Of a stretch of DNA of 64,000 nucleotides, positions 46,103-53,977 are shown one piece after another. The notes under the pieces were generated by a model. The model was given only the letters and a program-made list of their open reading frames with translations, did not search any database and was not told the origin of the DNA. How positions within the stretch are numbered: the stretch's first letter is position 1; the number at the start of each line of letters is the position of its first letter. Where the stretch lies: contig NZ_JAHKQJ010000007.1 of the NCBI RefSeq assembly GCF_018861045.1, positions 1,147,511 to 1,211,510 on the forward strand. The letters run 5' to 3'. The position numbers were made by a program, and so were the translations under genes. This DNA comes from Octadecabacter sp. B2R22 (GTDB lineage: Bacteria; Pseudomonadota; Alphaproteobacteria; Rhodobacterales; Rhodobacteraceae).

Positions 46103-46321
46103 TCATTTATCCCGTGTCTTTTGCCACAGCTTCCACGTCACCACCAGTGACCAAATGAACCCAGCAAGAGAGATTAAGTATAAGAGCATTTCAACCCGAG
46201 GCTCAGCGCCCAATACGCGGGTGATCGCGGGGGCAAAAATGCTGAGAAGGCCCGCAACAGCAATCACGATTGCAGCTTGGCGGCCCTGTTTTGCGTCCGT
46301 GGGATTAAGTGGCGTGGTCAT
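46103..46321 (-). CDS. DUF5337 small membrane protein
   Basis: A 72-residue protein with two helices (about residues 15-35 and 44-65), RQAAIVIAVAGLLSI and LLYLISLAGFIWSLVVTWKLWQ, consistent with DUF5337, a family I associate with roseobacter nuo clusters. The role is unknown. It precedes nuoF by 53 bases. Its ATG lies only 31 bases past a strong terminator, leaving no room for a full promoter in between. Confidence 0.75.
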   Translation of the reverse strand: MTTPLNPTDAKQGRQAAIVIAVAGLLSIFAPAITRVLGAEPRVEMLLYLISLAGFIWSLVVTWKLWQKTRDK

Positions 46322-46352
46322 GGCGCCAGTTTGCCCTTTGGGAGTGCAAAAG

Positions 46353-46386
46353 AAAAGGCCCGCGCGGGGTGTCCGGCGGGCCTTTT
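46353..46386 (-). terminator. Bidirectional intrinsic terminator inside the nuo cluster
   Basis: AAAAGGCCCGC (46353-46363) and GCGGGCCTTTT (46376-46386) form an 11-bp perfect stem with a 12-base loop, giving a T run on either strand. It lies 20 bases after the stop of the helix-hairpin-helix protein gene and 31 bases before the DUF5337 ATG. Confidence 0.82.
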
Positions 46387-46406
46387 ACTGTTTCATTTGA
46401 AATGAT

Positions 46407-47615
46407 TTACTTCTTCGCGCGTTTGGAGAACTCGGTCTCTCCGCCCTTTGCCAAGGTTTTCGCCTGTTTCACCCAACCGTCGCGTTCAATGCGACCTTTG
46501 AATTTCAAGCGGCTATCAACCCACTCAACGTCTTTCTTCTTCCAAGACCCAACTTGATCGAAGTGGAAGAATCCAAGCTCGTTCAGAGTTTTCTCAAGAC
46601 CTGGCCCAACACCTTTAAGGAGTTTCAGATCATCAGCCCCGCCCGAACGCGCTGCCTTTAGAATCTCAGGCGTTGCGCTTGCAGCAGACTTGGCTGATGC
46701 CTTAGTCGACTTGGCTGCGGACTTGGCAGCAGGCTTAGCCGTGGACTTGGCAGCAGGTTTTGCTGTTTTGGCTGCTGGCTTCGCAACCTTAGCCGCTGGT
46801 TTTGTAGCGGCTTTCGACGTCGAAGCCGCAGACTTTGCGGCTGCTTTGGGCTTTGCCGCTGCCTTTGGTTTGGCGGCCGTTGATTTCGCAGCTGTCTTCT
46901 TGTCCTTTGCCGCGGGTGTTGCGGCAGCTTTCGCTTTGGACGTTGCAGCTTTCGCTGTTGTCTTAGCACTTGATGCAGCTGCTTTGGTTGCTGTTGCCGC
47001 ATCCGACGCCGTGGATTTGGCCGCTGTCTTTGCGCCCGTCCCGGCGGCCTTGCCCGCTGATTTCGCCTCAGTTGCCGCAGATTTCGCGGCCCCAGTGGCC
47101 TTCTTCGCCGTGGATTTCGCCGTGCTTGCCGCGCCCTTAGCTGCAGACGCCGTTGTGGAGGCCGCAGCTTTTCCAGCATCCGCGGTCTTTGCGGCCGCGC
47201 TGGTTGCTACGTCCGCAGTGCTTGACGCTGCAGATGTCGCCGTTTCAGCAGCTGTCGATGCTGCGCTTTTAGCGGTGTCTGCTGTTGCGGATGCGGCGTC
47301 CTTTGCGGTGCTTGCTGCGGATCCCGCTGCTGATTTCGCCGCGCCTGCCGCAGCACCCGCGATGCCAGCCGCACCGGCAATACCAGCTGCAGCTGTCGTT
47401 CCTGCGGACGTCCCCGTGCTCGACCCTGTGTCGGCATCATCTTTACCCCAACCGAGCCAAAGAACGACCCAAGTGATAATCGCAACGATCACACCAATCA
47501 CCAATGACCCGAAGAACCGGAAGTCCAAAATGCCCCAAGCAACCAAAAGTGCCGCAAGACCGAACAAGGCAGCGATCAAAAATGCGCCCGTCCCCTTCGA
47601 AGAAGTATTATTCAT
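46407..47615 (-). CDS. Membrane protein with Ala/Lys/Pro linker and helix-hairpin-helix domain
   Basis: A 402-residue protein in three parts: two membrane helices (about residues 10-56), some 260 residues of Ala, Lys, Thr and Ser resembling histone H1, and a C-terminal H3TH/helix-hairpin-helix domain ([30 protein letters not shown]). That last 15-mer is identical in the NuoE tail next door, and 41 of 45 bases coding for this area match. The domain is of the COG3743 type, but here it may mediate protein contact. AAGGG lies 6 bases before ATG 47615. Terminator-like hairpins flank the gene. Confidence 0.75.
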   Translation of the reverse strand: MNNTSSKGTGAFLIAALFGLAALLVAWGILDFRFFGSLVIGVIVAIITWVVLWLGWGKDDADTGSSTGTSAGTTAAAGIAGAAGIAGAAAGAAKSAAGSAASTAKDAASATADTAKSAASTAAETATSAASSTADVATSAAAKTADAGKAAASTTASAAKGAASTAKSTAKKATGAAKSAATEAKSAGKAAGTGAKTAAKSTASDAATATKAAASSAKTTAKAATSKAKAAATPAAKDKKTAAKSTAAKPKAAAKPKAAAKSAASTSKAATKPAAKVAKPAAKTAKPAAKSTAKPAAKSAAKSTKASAKSAASATPEILKAARSGGADDLKLLKGVGPGLEKTLNELGFFHFDQVGSWKKKDVEWVDSRLKFKGRIERDGWVKQAKTLAKGGETEFSKRAKK

Positions 47616-47717
47616 GTTGTACCCTTTCCCTGTGCGCATGCGAAATCTCACGCCCCGACATGCCAACAGGCCCAATCCTAGTTGGACAACCTGCACTTGA
47701 TAAGGGGAACCCGTGCG

Positions 47718-47746
47718 AAAACCGCCCAAATAAGGCGTTTGAGCGG
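47718..47746 (-). terminator. Probable terminator after nuoE
   Basis: On the minus strand CCGCTCAAA (47746-47738) pairs with TTTGGGCGG (47730-47722) with one mismatch across a 7-base loop, followed by TTTT. It lies 37-65 bases after the nuoE stop, before the helix-hairpin-helix protein gene. Confidence 0.6.
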
Positions 47747-47782
47747 TGTTTCTACAAACTATCGACGAAAATCGGCGCTATT

Positions 47783-48952
47783 TTACTTTTCGGCGGCGAA
47801 TGCGGTCGCCTGATCAACCCAATTGTCGCGTTCAATACGACCTTTAAATTTCAGGCGGCTATCGACCCAAGCAATTTCGCCTGCGCCCCATTTGGCAATC
47901 TGGTCGAAATGCCAGAAGCCGAGGTCGTTCAGCACACCCTCAAGTTTCGGGCCAACGCCGCTGATGCGTTTCAGATCATCCGCACCCGCCGCGCGTGGTT
48001 TGGACATTGTTCTGGGTTTCGTTTCGCCAGCAGCCGACGCAGTTGCGGGTTTTGGTGTTGCCTTGGCCACTTTCGCAGCGGGCTTAGCAGCCTTTGCGGT
48101 GCTCGCTTTTGCAGCGGCCTTGGCAGCAGGTTTAGCGGCCGCCGTCTTTGCTGTAGCTTTCTTAGCCGCTGGTTTTGGCGCTGCTTTCTTTGCAGCAGGC
48201 GCTTTCTTGACGGGTGCCGCCGCTTTGCCGCCAGATGTTGGTGCTGCTTGGTTCCATGGCGCGAGCAATGGAACTTCTGTGCCGTCAATACGTTTGACCG
48301 TATCGCCAATGTCATGGGCCAATTGTACGGACGCGTTATACTGATGATTGCCACTGTCAAATTCTGTCAACGTTGTCAGCCCCTTGAGAGGCTCAGCCGC
48401 GTAGCGACCATTTTGTGGGCCCGGCAGAGGGACTTCGCCACGGCCAAGCGCGTCGATCAGTTCACCCATTTTAGCCGCGGTCAGGTCTTCGTAATAATCT
48501 TTGCCGATCTGAGCCATCGGAGCGTTGGAACACGAGCCCAAGCATTCGACTTCTTCCCAAGAAAACTTGCCATCTGCAGATACTTCATGCGCGTTTGGCG
48601 CAATCTTCTCTTTGCAAACCGCGACAAGATCTTCAGCGCCGCAAATCATGCAAGACGTGGTGCCACACACCTGAATATGCGCAACGGAGCCAACAGGCTG
48701 CAGTTGGAACATGAAGTAGAAAGACGCAACTTCGAGAGCGCGCATGTAGGCAAGACCCAGCATTTCCGCGACGTATTCAATTGCCGGACGTGTCAGCCAA
48801 CCCTCTTGTTCTTGCGCACGCCACAACAATGGGATGATCGCGCTGGCCTGACGGCCTTCTGGATATTTCGTCACCTGTGCTTCGGCCCATTTCTGGTTGT
48901 CCGAAGTGAAAGCAAAGCTAGCGGGTTGGTCGAGGTGGAGGCGTCTAAGCAT
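47783..48952 (-). CDS. nuoE: NADH-quinone oxidoreductase subunit E with C-terminal extension
   Basis: Carries cluster N1a beside NuoF. Residues 1-175 are the thioredoxin-like subunit, with 2Fe-2S ligands Cys 96, 101, 137 and 141 (VCGTTSC and [10 protein letters not shown]). Some 60 linking residues follow, then an Ala/Lys/Pro stretch (about 240-320) and a helix-hairpin-helix domain (325-389), making 389 residues against about 170 in E. coli. Such tails occur in other alphaproteobacteria. ATG 48952 ([10 protein letters not shown]) matches relatives as I remember them; GTG 48958 is possible. It overlaps the previous gene by 8 bases. Confidence 0.94.
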   Translation of the reverse strand: MLRRLHLDQPASFAFTSDNQKWAEAQVTKYPEGRQASAIIPLLWRAQEQEGWLTRPAIEYVAEMLGLAYMRALEVASFYFMFQLQPVGSVAHIQVCGTTSCMICGAEDLVAVCKEKIAPNAHEVSADGKFSWEEVECLGSCSNAPMAQIGKDYYEDLTAAKMGELIDALGRGEVPLPGPQNGRYAAEPLKGLTTLTEFDSGNHQYNASVQLAHDIGDTVKRIDGTEVPLLAPWNQAAPTSGGKAAAPVKKAPAAKKAAPKPAAKKATAKTAAAKPAAKAAAKASTAKAAKPAAKVAKATPKPATASAAGETKPRTMSKPRAAGADDLKRISGVGPKLEGVLNDLGFWHFDQIAKWGAGEIAWVDSRLKFKGRIERDNWVDQATAFAAEK

Positions 48953-49241
48953 TGGCACAAGATCCTGAAGTCAGTCGAAAACCGGTTGCGAGAGGTTCGC
49001 TTTCGCCGGCAAGTGTAAGGTATTGAACAATGATCGAAAGTGTTGCGTCGTCAAAGCCAGTTTTGTCTTCGACCAACGCAGCTTGATCATCGTTCGTGAT
49101 ATCACAACCCGCATCAGTTACTGCGGATTTAAACAAGGCGACGTCAGCAGCGCTCACGCCGTCAGGGAGTGTTTCAGTCGCAGCGCCATCACAGCCCGCA
49201 AGCATAAAGCCCGCACAGACAAATAGCGCAACGCGGATCAT
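48945..49241 (-). CDS. Small lipoprotein, paralogue of the gene upstream
   Basis: A 98-residue lipoprotein with lipobox LAGC near residue 17. The mature part ([32 protein letters not shown]) matches AIEDAGCVVTADNGDAV and MAVVLTMYADG of the 87-residue neighbour, with a shared Cys in DAGC and another near the C-terminus. ATG 49241 overlaps the upstream stop by 4 bases and the 3' end overlaps nuoE. Function is unknown. Confidence 0.7.
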   Translation of the reverse strand: MIRVALFVCAGFMLAGCDGAATETLPDGVSAADVALFKSAVTDAGCDITNDDQAALVEDKTGFDDATLSIIVQYLTLAGESEPLATGFRLTSGSCANA

Positions 49242-49501
49242 GGGCACGCCTCAGTGAAAAGGGACATGGTCCCGTCTTCTTCGAGTGCGACCATACCATC
49301 CGCATACATTGTAAGGACCACGGCCATGGTTTCATCTTCGGTTAAACCGGATGCAAGATGAACAGCATCCCCGTTGTCCGCCGTCACAACACATCCAGCA
49401 TCCTCAATCGCAGCCACCATCGCCGCAATATTGGCTTCGCTCGCGCCCTGCGCAAAAGCAGACGTCGCAGCAACCGAGAGAACCAAGGCTGTTCTGAACA
49501 T
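49238..49501 (-). CDS. Small exported protein, paralogue of the gene downstream
   Basis: An 87-residue protein: signal peptide to about residue 18 (SAFAQG), then a 69-residue domain with two cysteines (DAGCVV and the terminal TEACP), probably a disulphide pair. Its ATG shares one base with the stop of the 38-codon frame (TAATG), and its stop overlaps the lipoprotein start (ATGA). It is therefore the middle of a tightly coupled trio between nuoD and nuoE. No family is recognised. Confidence 0.7.
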   Translation of the reverse strand: MFRTALVLSVAATSAFAQGASEANIAAMVAAIEDAGCVVTADNGDAVHLASGLTEDETMAVVLTMYADGMVALEEDGTMSLFTEACP

Positions 49502-49617
49502 TACAGTCCGCCCCCAAATGCAGCGCCACTAAACATGACGAATAGGCTTGCAGGCATAACGCCGCCAGGCGCAAGAACCATGGCCAAAGGAAAAAGTTGC
49601 ACCAAACCGAAAGCCAT
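49501..49617 (-). CDS. 38-residue hydrophobic small protein
   Basis: A short frame that exactly fills the nuoD-to-next-gene interval. The product begins [19 protein letters not shown] and ends FSGAAFGGGL; it is hydrophobic enough for one membrane helix or a signal-like segment. Its ATG shares a base with the nuoD stop (TGATG, 49617) and its TAA shares a base with the next ATG (TAATG, 49501). Such double coupling is unlikely by chance and is the main support. No family is recognised, and length alone would not justify the call. Confidence 0.6.
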   Translation of the reverse strand: MAFGLVQLFPLAMVLAPGGVMPASLFVMFSGAAFGGGL

Positions 49618-50843
49618 CAACGGTCAATCTCCCCGAACACGACGTCCATCGTGCCGATGATCGCCGCAACGTCGGCAAGTTGGTGTTTGCCCGCAACGTG
49701 ATCCATCGCCTGCAGGTGCAGATACCCCGGTGCTCGAATTTTCGCGCGGTAAGGTTTGTTAGAGCCATCCGCCACAAGGAACACGCCAAATTCACCTTTG
49801 GGCGCTTCAACTGCGGCGTAAACTTCACCCGCTGGAACGTGGAACCCTTCGGTGTAAAGTTTGAAGTGGTGGATCAGGCTTTCCATGTCCGTCTTCATCG
49901 CGGCGCGTGTCGGCGGGGTCATCTTACCGCGCGCCATCACATCGCCCTGCCCTTCGGGTTCACGCAACTTGGTGATCGCTTGACGGATGATCGAAACGGA
50001 CTGACGCATTTCTTCCATGCGGCAGAGGTAACGGTCATAGCAGTCGCCGTTTTTGCCAACGGGCACTTGGAATTCAAACTCGTCGTAGCACTCATAAGGC
50101 TGCGCGCGGCGCAAATCCCACGCAAGACCGGATCCGCGTACCATCACGCCTGAGAAACCCCAGTCTTGAATGTCTTTTTCAGTCACAACGCCGATGTCGA
50201 CGTTACGCTGTTTAAAGATACGGTTTTCAGTCAGCAGGCCATCCAGATCGACCATGAAACGGGCCATGAACTGATCAGCCCATGCCTCGATGTCTTCCAT
50301 CAGGCCTTCTGGCAGGTCTTGGTGAACACCGCCGGGACGGAAATAAGCAGCGTGCAAACGGGCACCACAGGCACGTTCGTAAAACACCATCAACTGTTCG
50401 CGTTCTTCAAAGCCCCAGACAGGTGGCGTCAACGCACCAACGTCCATCGCCTGTGTGGTGACGTTCATCAGGTGGTTCAAGATACGGCCAATTTCGCAGA
50501 ACAACACGCGGATCAACGATCCACGACGCGGCACCACAGTGCCTGTCAGCTTTTCGATCGCCAGACACCAAGCGTGTTCTTGGTTCATTGGCGCCACGTA
50601 ATCGAGGCGATCAAAGTACGGCAGGTTTTGCAGGTACGTGCGGCTTTCCATCAGCTTTTCGGTGCCACGGTGCAGCAAGCCAATATGCGGATCGCAGCGT
50701 TCTACGATCTCACCATCGAGTTCCAAAACCAGACGCAAAACCCCGTGCGCCGCAGGGTGCTGCGGGCCGAAGTTGATGTTGAAATTGCGGATCTTCTGTT
50801 CGCCCGTAAGCGCGTCGTCGAAGTTTTTGGTGCCGTCCATCAT
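49617..50843 (-). CDS. nuoD: NADH-quinone oxidoreductase subunit D
   Basis: The 49-kDa-type subunit forming the quinone site. The 408-residue protein has [20 protein letters not shown], then [30 protein letters not shown] and the C-terminal FGEIDR, all diagnostic. The start MMDGTKNF uses ATG 50843 within the stop of the 99-residue gene (ATGA). NuoC and NuoD are separate genes here, but with another gene between them. Confidence 0.96.
   Translation of the reverse strand: MMDGTKNFDDALTGEQKIRNFNINFGPQHPAAHGVLRLVLELDGEIVERCDPHIGLLHRGTEKLMESRTYLQNLPYFDRLDYVAPMNQEHAWCLAIEKLTGTVVPRRGSLIRVLFCEIGRILNHLMNVTTQAMDVGALTPPVWGFEEREQLMVFYERACGARLHAAYFRPGGVHQDLPEGLMEDIEAWADQFMARFMVDLDGLLTENRIFKQRNVDIGVVTEKDIQDWGFSGVMVRGSGLAWDLRRAQPYECYDEFEFQVPVGKNGDCYDRYLCRMEEMRQSVSIIRQAITKLREPEGQGDVMARGKMTPPTRAAMKTDMESLIHHFKLYTEGFHVPAGEVYAAVEAPKGEFGVFLVADGSNKPYRAKIRAPGYLHLQAMDHVAGKHQLADVAAIIGTMDVVFGEIDR
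50832..50843. repeat. 12-bp direct repeat, copy at nuoD start
   Basis: GCCGTCCATCAT here recurs exactly at 51128-51139, 296 bases away. On the coding strand both copies begin with the start codons (ATGATGGACGGC): of nuoD here, and of the 99-residue gene at the other copy. The bases outside the 12 differ. Confidence 0.8.
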
Positions 50844-51139
50844 GAGGAAGCCTCATTTGTTTGCTGTTTCGACCACTGAGCGTTTGCCAAGTTTGCGAGA
50901 AAATAACCTATCGCGCCAAGCAGCGCACATCCAACTATTGAGCCGATGTTTTGTGCTTCAGAACTCAATCCAAGAGTGTTTACCACAAACACAACGAAAA
51001 AGATGGCAATGCCCATCAGCCAATTTATACGCCCTCCAAGGGTAAACTTAATCACAAAAAGAAATCCGAAAGAGATCACCGCCAAAACCCATCTGGATTG
51101 GGCACCGCTAACGAAATCAGCGAAAAAGCCGTCCATCAT
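50840..51139 (-). CDS. 99-residue membrane protein inserted between nuoC and nuoD
   Basis: A protein with three hydrophobic segments (about residues 16-34, 39-60 and 65-88), a Lys/Arg-containing loop (FTLGGRINW) and a polar tail. No family is recognised. By eye the gene is much richer in A and T than its neighbours: 50941-51060 is about 41% GC. Its start overlaps the nuoC stop and its stop overlaps the nuoD start, both as ATGA, and the same 12 bases occur at both junctions. It looks like a later insertion that kept translational coupling. Confidence 0.68.
   Translation of the reverse strand: MMDGFFADFVSGAQSRWVLAVISFGFLFVIKFTLGGRINWLMGIAIFFVVFVVNTLGLSSEAQNIGSIVGCALLGAIGYFLANLANAQWSKQQTNEASS
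51128..51139. repeat. 12-bp direct repeat, copy at the 99-residue gene start
   Basis: Second copy of the 12-mer described at 50832-50843, covering the nuoC stop and the first four codons of the inserted membrane protein gene. Confidence 0.8.
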
Positions 51140-51747
51140 TTCGCTTCCTCCTTCGTCTTCTCGTCACCCGGAAGGATGTATTCGGCACCTTCCCATGGGG
51201 ACATGAAGTCGAACTGTCGGTATTCTTGAACCAGCGATACAGGTTCATAGACGACGCGTTTTTGCACTTCGTCGTAGCGGACCTCGGTATAGCCAGTCGT
51301 CGGGAAATCCTTGCGCAGCGGGTAGCCGCGGAAACCATAGTCCGTCAGGATGCGGCGCAGGTCTGGGTGACCCTTAAAGATAATGCCGAACATGTCGAAC
51401 ACTTCACGTTCAAACCAGTTTGAAGACGGGTGCACGTCGATGATGGACTGAACCATTTCATCTTCGCGCGCCTTCACCCGCAAACGGATGCGGTGGTTTT
51501 GGTACATGGACAGGAAGTGGTAAACGACATCAAACCGCTGAGCGCGGCCCGGGTAATCAACAGCCGTGATATCCACCAGAGAGCTGAACTTGCACGAGCT
51601 ATCAACCTTCAGAAATTCCACAAACGAAGCCAAGTTCGCCGGAGCGACAGCGATTGTAAGCTCGCCCCCCGTCACGTCCCAAGACAGCACGCAATCAGGG
51701 CGCTTGAGTTCGATGTGTTGGCCGAGTTCTTTGAGGTCGTCAGACAT
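51136..51747 (-). CDS. nuoC: NADH-quinone oxidoreductase subunit C
   Basis: The 30-kDa-type peripheral subunit (203 aa), with no cofactor of its own. The diagnostic C-terminal signature is [20 protein letters not shown], followed by [23 protein letters not shown] 51747 follows AAAGGGAACG at normal spacing; the open frame continues 44 codons upstream across the nuoB end and is not coding. It is 47 bases from nuoB. Confidence 0.95.
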   Translation of the reverse strand: MSDDLKELGQHIELKRPDCVLSWDVTGGELTIAVAPANLASFVEFLKVDSSCKFSSLVDITAVDYPGRAQRFDVVYHFLSMYQNHRIRLRVKAREDEMVQSIIDVHPSSNWFEREVFDMFGIIFKGHPDLRRILTDYGFRGYPLRKDFPTTGYTEVRYDEVQKRVVYEPVSLVQEYRQFDFMSPWEGAEYILPGDEKTKEEAK

Positions 51748-51794
51748 GAGCGTTCCCTTTGAAGGTCGTATCGGGCGCGGCGGCCCGTCCCGCG

Positions 51795-52328
51795 TTAGCG
51801 GACAATCGTGCCAGTACGGCGGATTTTGCGTTGCAGTTGCAGGATACCGTACAACAGTGCTTCCGCTGTCGGAGGGCAACCAGGCACGTAGATATCAACC
51901 GGGACGATCCGGTCACAGCCACGCACAACGCTGTAAGAATAGTGATAGTAACCGCCACCGTTCGCGCAGGACCCCATAGAGATCACATAGCGCGGCTCTG
52001 GCATTTGGTCATAAACCTTGCGCAGCGCCGGGGCCATTTTGTTTGTCAGTGTACCCGCCACAATCATCACATCGGACTGACGTGGGGACGCACGCGGCGC
52101 GATACCGAAACGTTCAGCATCATAGCGCGGCATAGACGTGTGCATCATCTCAACCGCACAACAGGCCAACCCGAAAGTCATCCAGTGCAAGGACCCCGTG
52201 CGGGCCCAGTTGATCAGATCAGCAGAGGACGTAACAAGAAAACCCTTATCCGTCAGCTCTTTGTTCAATGTCTGCGTTGCGTACTCTGGGTCCGCGCCTG
52301 CAGTGTTTTGGCCAACAGCTACTCCCAT
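51795..52328 (-). CDS. nuoB: NADH-quinone oxidoreductase subunit B
   Basis: Holds cluster N2, the last Fe-S centre before quinone. In 177 residues: [13 protein letters not shown] with the unusual Cys pair, [20 protein letters not shown] and [11 protein letters not shown] supply the ligands. ATG 52328 lies within the end of nuoA (10-base overlap) and has GGAG 7 bases upstream, so I prefer it to the ATG 7 codons earlier. Confidence 0.96.
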   Translation of the reverse strand: MGVAVGQNTAGADPEYATQTLNKELTDKGFLVTSSADLINWARTGSLHWMTFGLACCAVEMMHTSMPRYDAERFGIAPRASPRQSDVMIVAGTLTNKMAPALRKVYDQMPEPRYVISMGSCANGGGYYHYSYSVVRGCDRIVPVDIYVPGCPPTAEALLYGILQLQRKIRRTGTIVR

Positions 52329-52684
52329 TCGAGTGCTCCTTTTTTCCATTCGTAGGCAAAGCCCACGGTAAGCACCGCGAGGAAGACCATCATCGACCAG
52401 AAGCCGACCATTGAGATATCACCAAAGGCCACGGCCCACGGGAACAAGAATGCGATTTCCAGATCGAAGATAATGAACAGGATCGACACAAGGTAGAACC
52501 GAACATCAAATTTCATCCGCGCATCATCAAAAGCGTTAAACCCGCACTCATAGGCTGACACTTTTTCAGGATCAGGATTACGAACGGCCAAGACCACAGC
52601 GGCAAGGATCAAAACGATTCCCAGCACGATGGCGAGTCCAAGAAAGATGACGATTGGTAAGTATTCCCTAAGAAACTCTTCCAC
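52319..52684 (-). CDS. nuoA: NADH-quinone oxidoreductase subunit A
   Basis: First gene of the complex I cluster: a 121-residue three-helix membrane subunit near the quinone entry. [27 protein letters not shown] is the family core, and [15 protein letters not shown] follows. It starts at GTG 52684, preceded by GGGAG. The 184 bases upstream (52685-52868) hold no gene and should contain the main promoter; ATTATAGGG just before the ribosome site is a possible -10 element, but no convincing -35 is visible. Confidence 0.94.
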   Translation of the reverse strand: MEEFLREYLPIVIFLGLAIVLGIVLILAAVVLAVRNPDPEKVSAYECGFNAFDDARMKFDVRFYLVSILFIIFDLEIAFLFPWAVAFGDISMVGFWSMMVFLAVLTVGFAYEWKKGALEWE

Positions 52685-52868
52685 CTGCAGACTCCCTATA
52701 ATGGCGGTGCGCGTTTGCGCATCTGTCGCGTCCCCTCGCGTTTACCGCTCTGGCTCAGGGGGGTCAACGGGGGGACGGGGCTGAAACCCCTGCTCACGGT
52801 GGGATTTTTGCAGCTTTTGAACGATTAAGTGTTCGAAGGGATGCGCGCCCTGCTGATTCCCGTCTCGG

Positions 52869-53339
52869 TTAGTCGTCTGCGGCGGGCGCTGACCCATCAT
52901 TTGCCGCCGAATACTTGCGGTATCGATGGCGGTAGATGAAATTCGGGCGGTCCCCATCGATCAAGTAAAACAGGATCCCGAATGCGATCAATGCTTGCAT
53001 CAATATCAAGACAGTTCCGGTGTCTCCTATCCCGCGCAACAACGTGAAAGCACTGAACCCCGCGGTAATCACCGCCATCATCACGGCGTATGGAAACCGC
53101 AACATAAGTCCGACCCCCGTCAGCACCGGCCACGTCCCATTCAAAAAGGCTGTGCCAATTCCGTAACCCGACGTGATGATCCAATAGATTTTGAACAGCC
53201 CGATCCCGATGAAATACAGCGAGATAAGCCACATGATCCAGTTCAACTGACCCTTGGGGTGCGCGCGGGCTTGCTCTGGTGGAACATAGACCCATGGAAT
53301 GCCCGAGTAGAAATCCGGTTTTGATTCATTGCTGGCCAC
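52869..53339 (-). CDS. Polytopic membrane protein, unknown
   Basis: A 156-residue protein with about four membrane helices (from residue 33: LNWIMWLISLYFIGIGLFKI; then LTGVGLMLRFPYAVMMAVI, and two more) and cytoplasmic-looking ends, the last with YRHRYRKYS. It begins SKPDFYSGIPWVYVPPEQAR. I know similar unnamed roseobacter proteins but no function. It is upstream of nuoA on the same strand, 184 bases away, so it may be a separate unit. Confidence 0.7.
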   Translation of the reverse strand: MASNESKPDFYSGIPWVYVPPEQARAHPKGQLNWIMWLISLYFIGIGLFKIYWIITSGYGIGTAFLNGTWPVLTGVGLMLRFPYAVMMAVITAGFSAFTLLRGIGDTGTVLILMQALIAFGILFYLIDGDRPNFIYRHRYRKYSAANDGSAPAADD

Positions 53340-53449
53340 GGGGCGAACTTTCTAATCTAGAGGACGCGCCACAAACGGCGCGGGGACATTGGACCTAGAT
53401 AAGGTGCCCCCCTAGGCAAGCGCAAGAACACAAACTGCCGCGCATCGCG

Positions 53450-53977
53450 CTATCGCATTTGGTCCCCAAGAAACCTCAAGAAAATCGTACGTTCTGCGGT
53501 CATGCGAAGCCTGCACCCCGCCCCTGCGATTTGGCGCATCGAACCCGCACCCCACATCGCATATTCTAAGCTGCAGTCAGCATCCCGAAAGGGAATCCAA
53601 GCGCGTTGCGCCGCGCGCAATGAGTCTGCGCGGTTCGCGAATTCAGGAAACGATTCCGCCTCGGCGGCATCGTCGCGTTCAAGAAAGGCCATGGTCTTGG
53701 TGTACGTCTCGTTCAAAAGACGGTCCCATTCTTCGTGCTCCGCCAATGAGCAGAACATCATTCCCACGGTCGTATAACCATCGGCTTCGGTGTCCATACA
53801 CAGGCTAGCCCCCTGCCCAATACAGGCGTGAGCGGCCTCGCTGTCTCCGGCATTGTCAAAACAGGTTTCGACAACCTCCATATAATGCATCAGCGCCGCC
53901 ACAGCGGGTTGCGGTTCGGCGGCGGCCGGCCCTGCAATCAAGGCGCAGGCTGCGATAGATCTGACAAAATGGGTCAA
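53450..53977 (-). CDS. Exported LprI-family protein, copy 1
   Basis: A 175-residue protein with a signal peptide (FVRSIAACALIAGPAAAEP) and the LprI-like (DUF1311) pattern: pairs of cysteines, WDRLLNETYTKTM, then RAAQRAWIPFRDADCSLEY and a final helix with CRLRMTAERTIFL. Some family members inhibit lysozyme; that is not shown for this one. I start at TTG 53977, which has AAGGA upstream and overlaps the previous stop as TTGA; ATG starts farther upstream would lose the signal peptide position. Confidence 0.78.
   Translation of the reverse strand: MTHFVRSIAACALIAGPAAAEPQPAVAALMHYMEVVETCFDNAGDSEAAHACIGQGASLCMDTEADGYTTVGMMFCSLAEHEEWDRLLNETYTKTMAFLERDDAAEAESFPEFANRADSLRAAQRAWIPFRDADCSLEYAMWGAGSMRQIAGAGCRLRMTAERTIFLRFLGDQMR

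Noticed and set aside
46690-47700. 336-codon Ala-rich frame on the + strand opposite the helix-hairpin-helix membrane protein.
   Set aside because: It mirrors the low-complexity Ala/Lys linker. The minus-strand frame has a ribosome site, membrane helices and a recognisable C-terminal domain.
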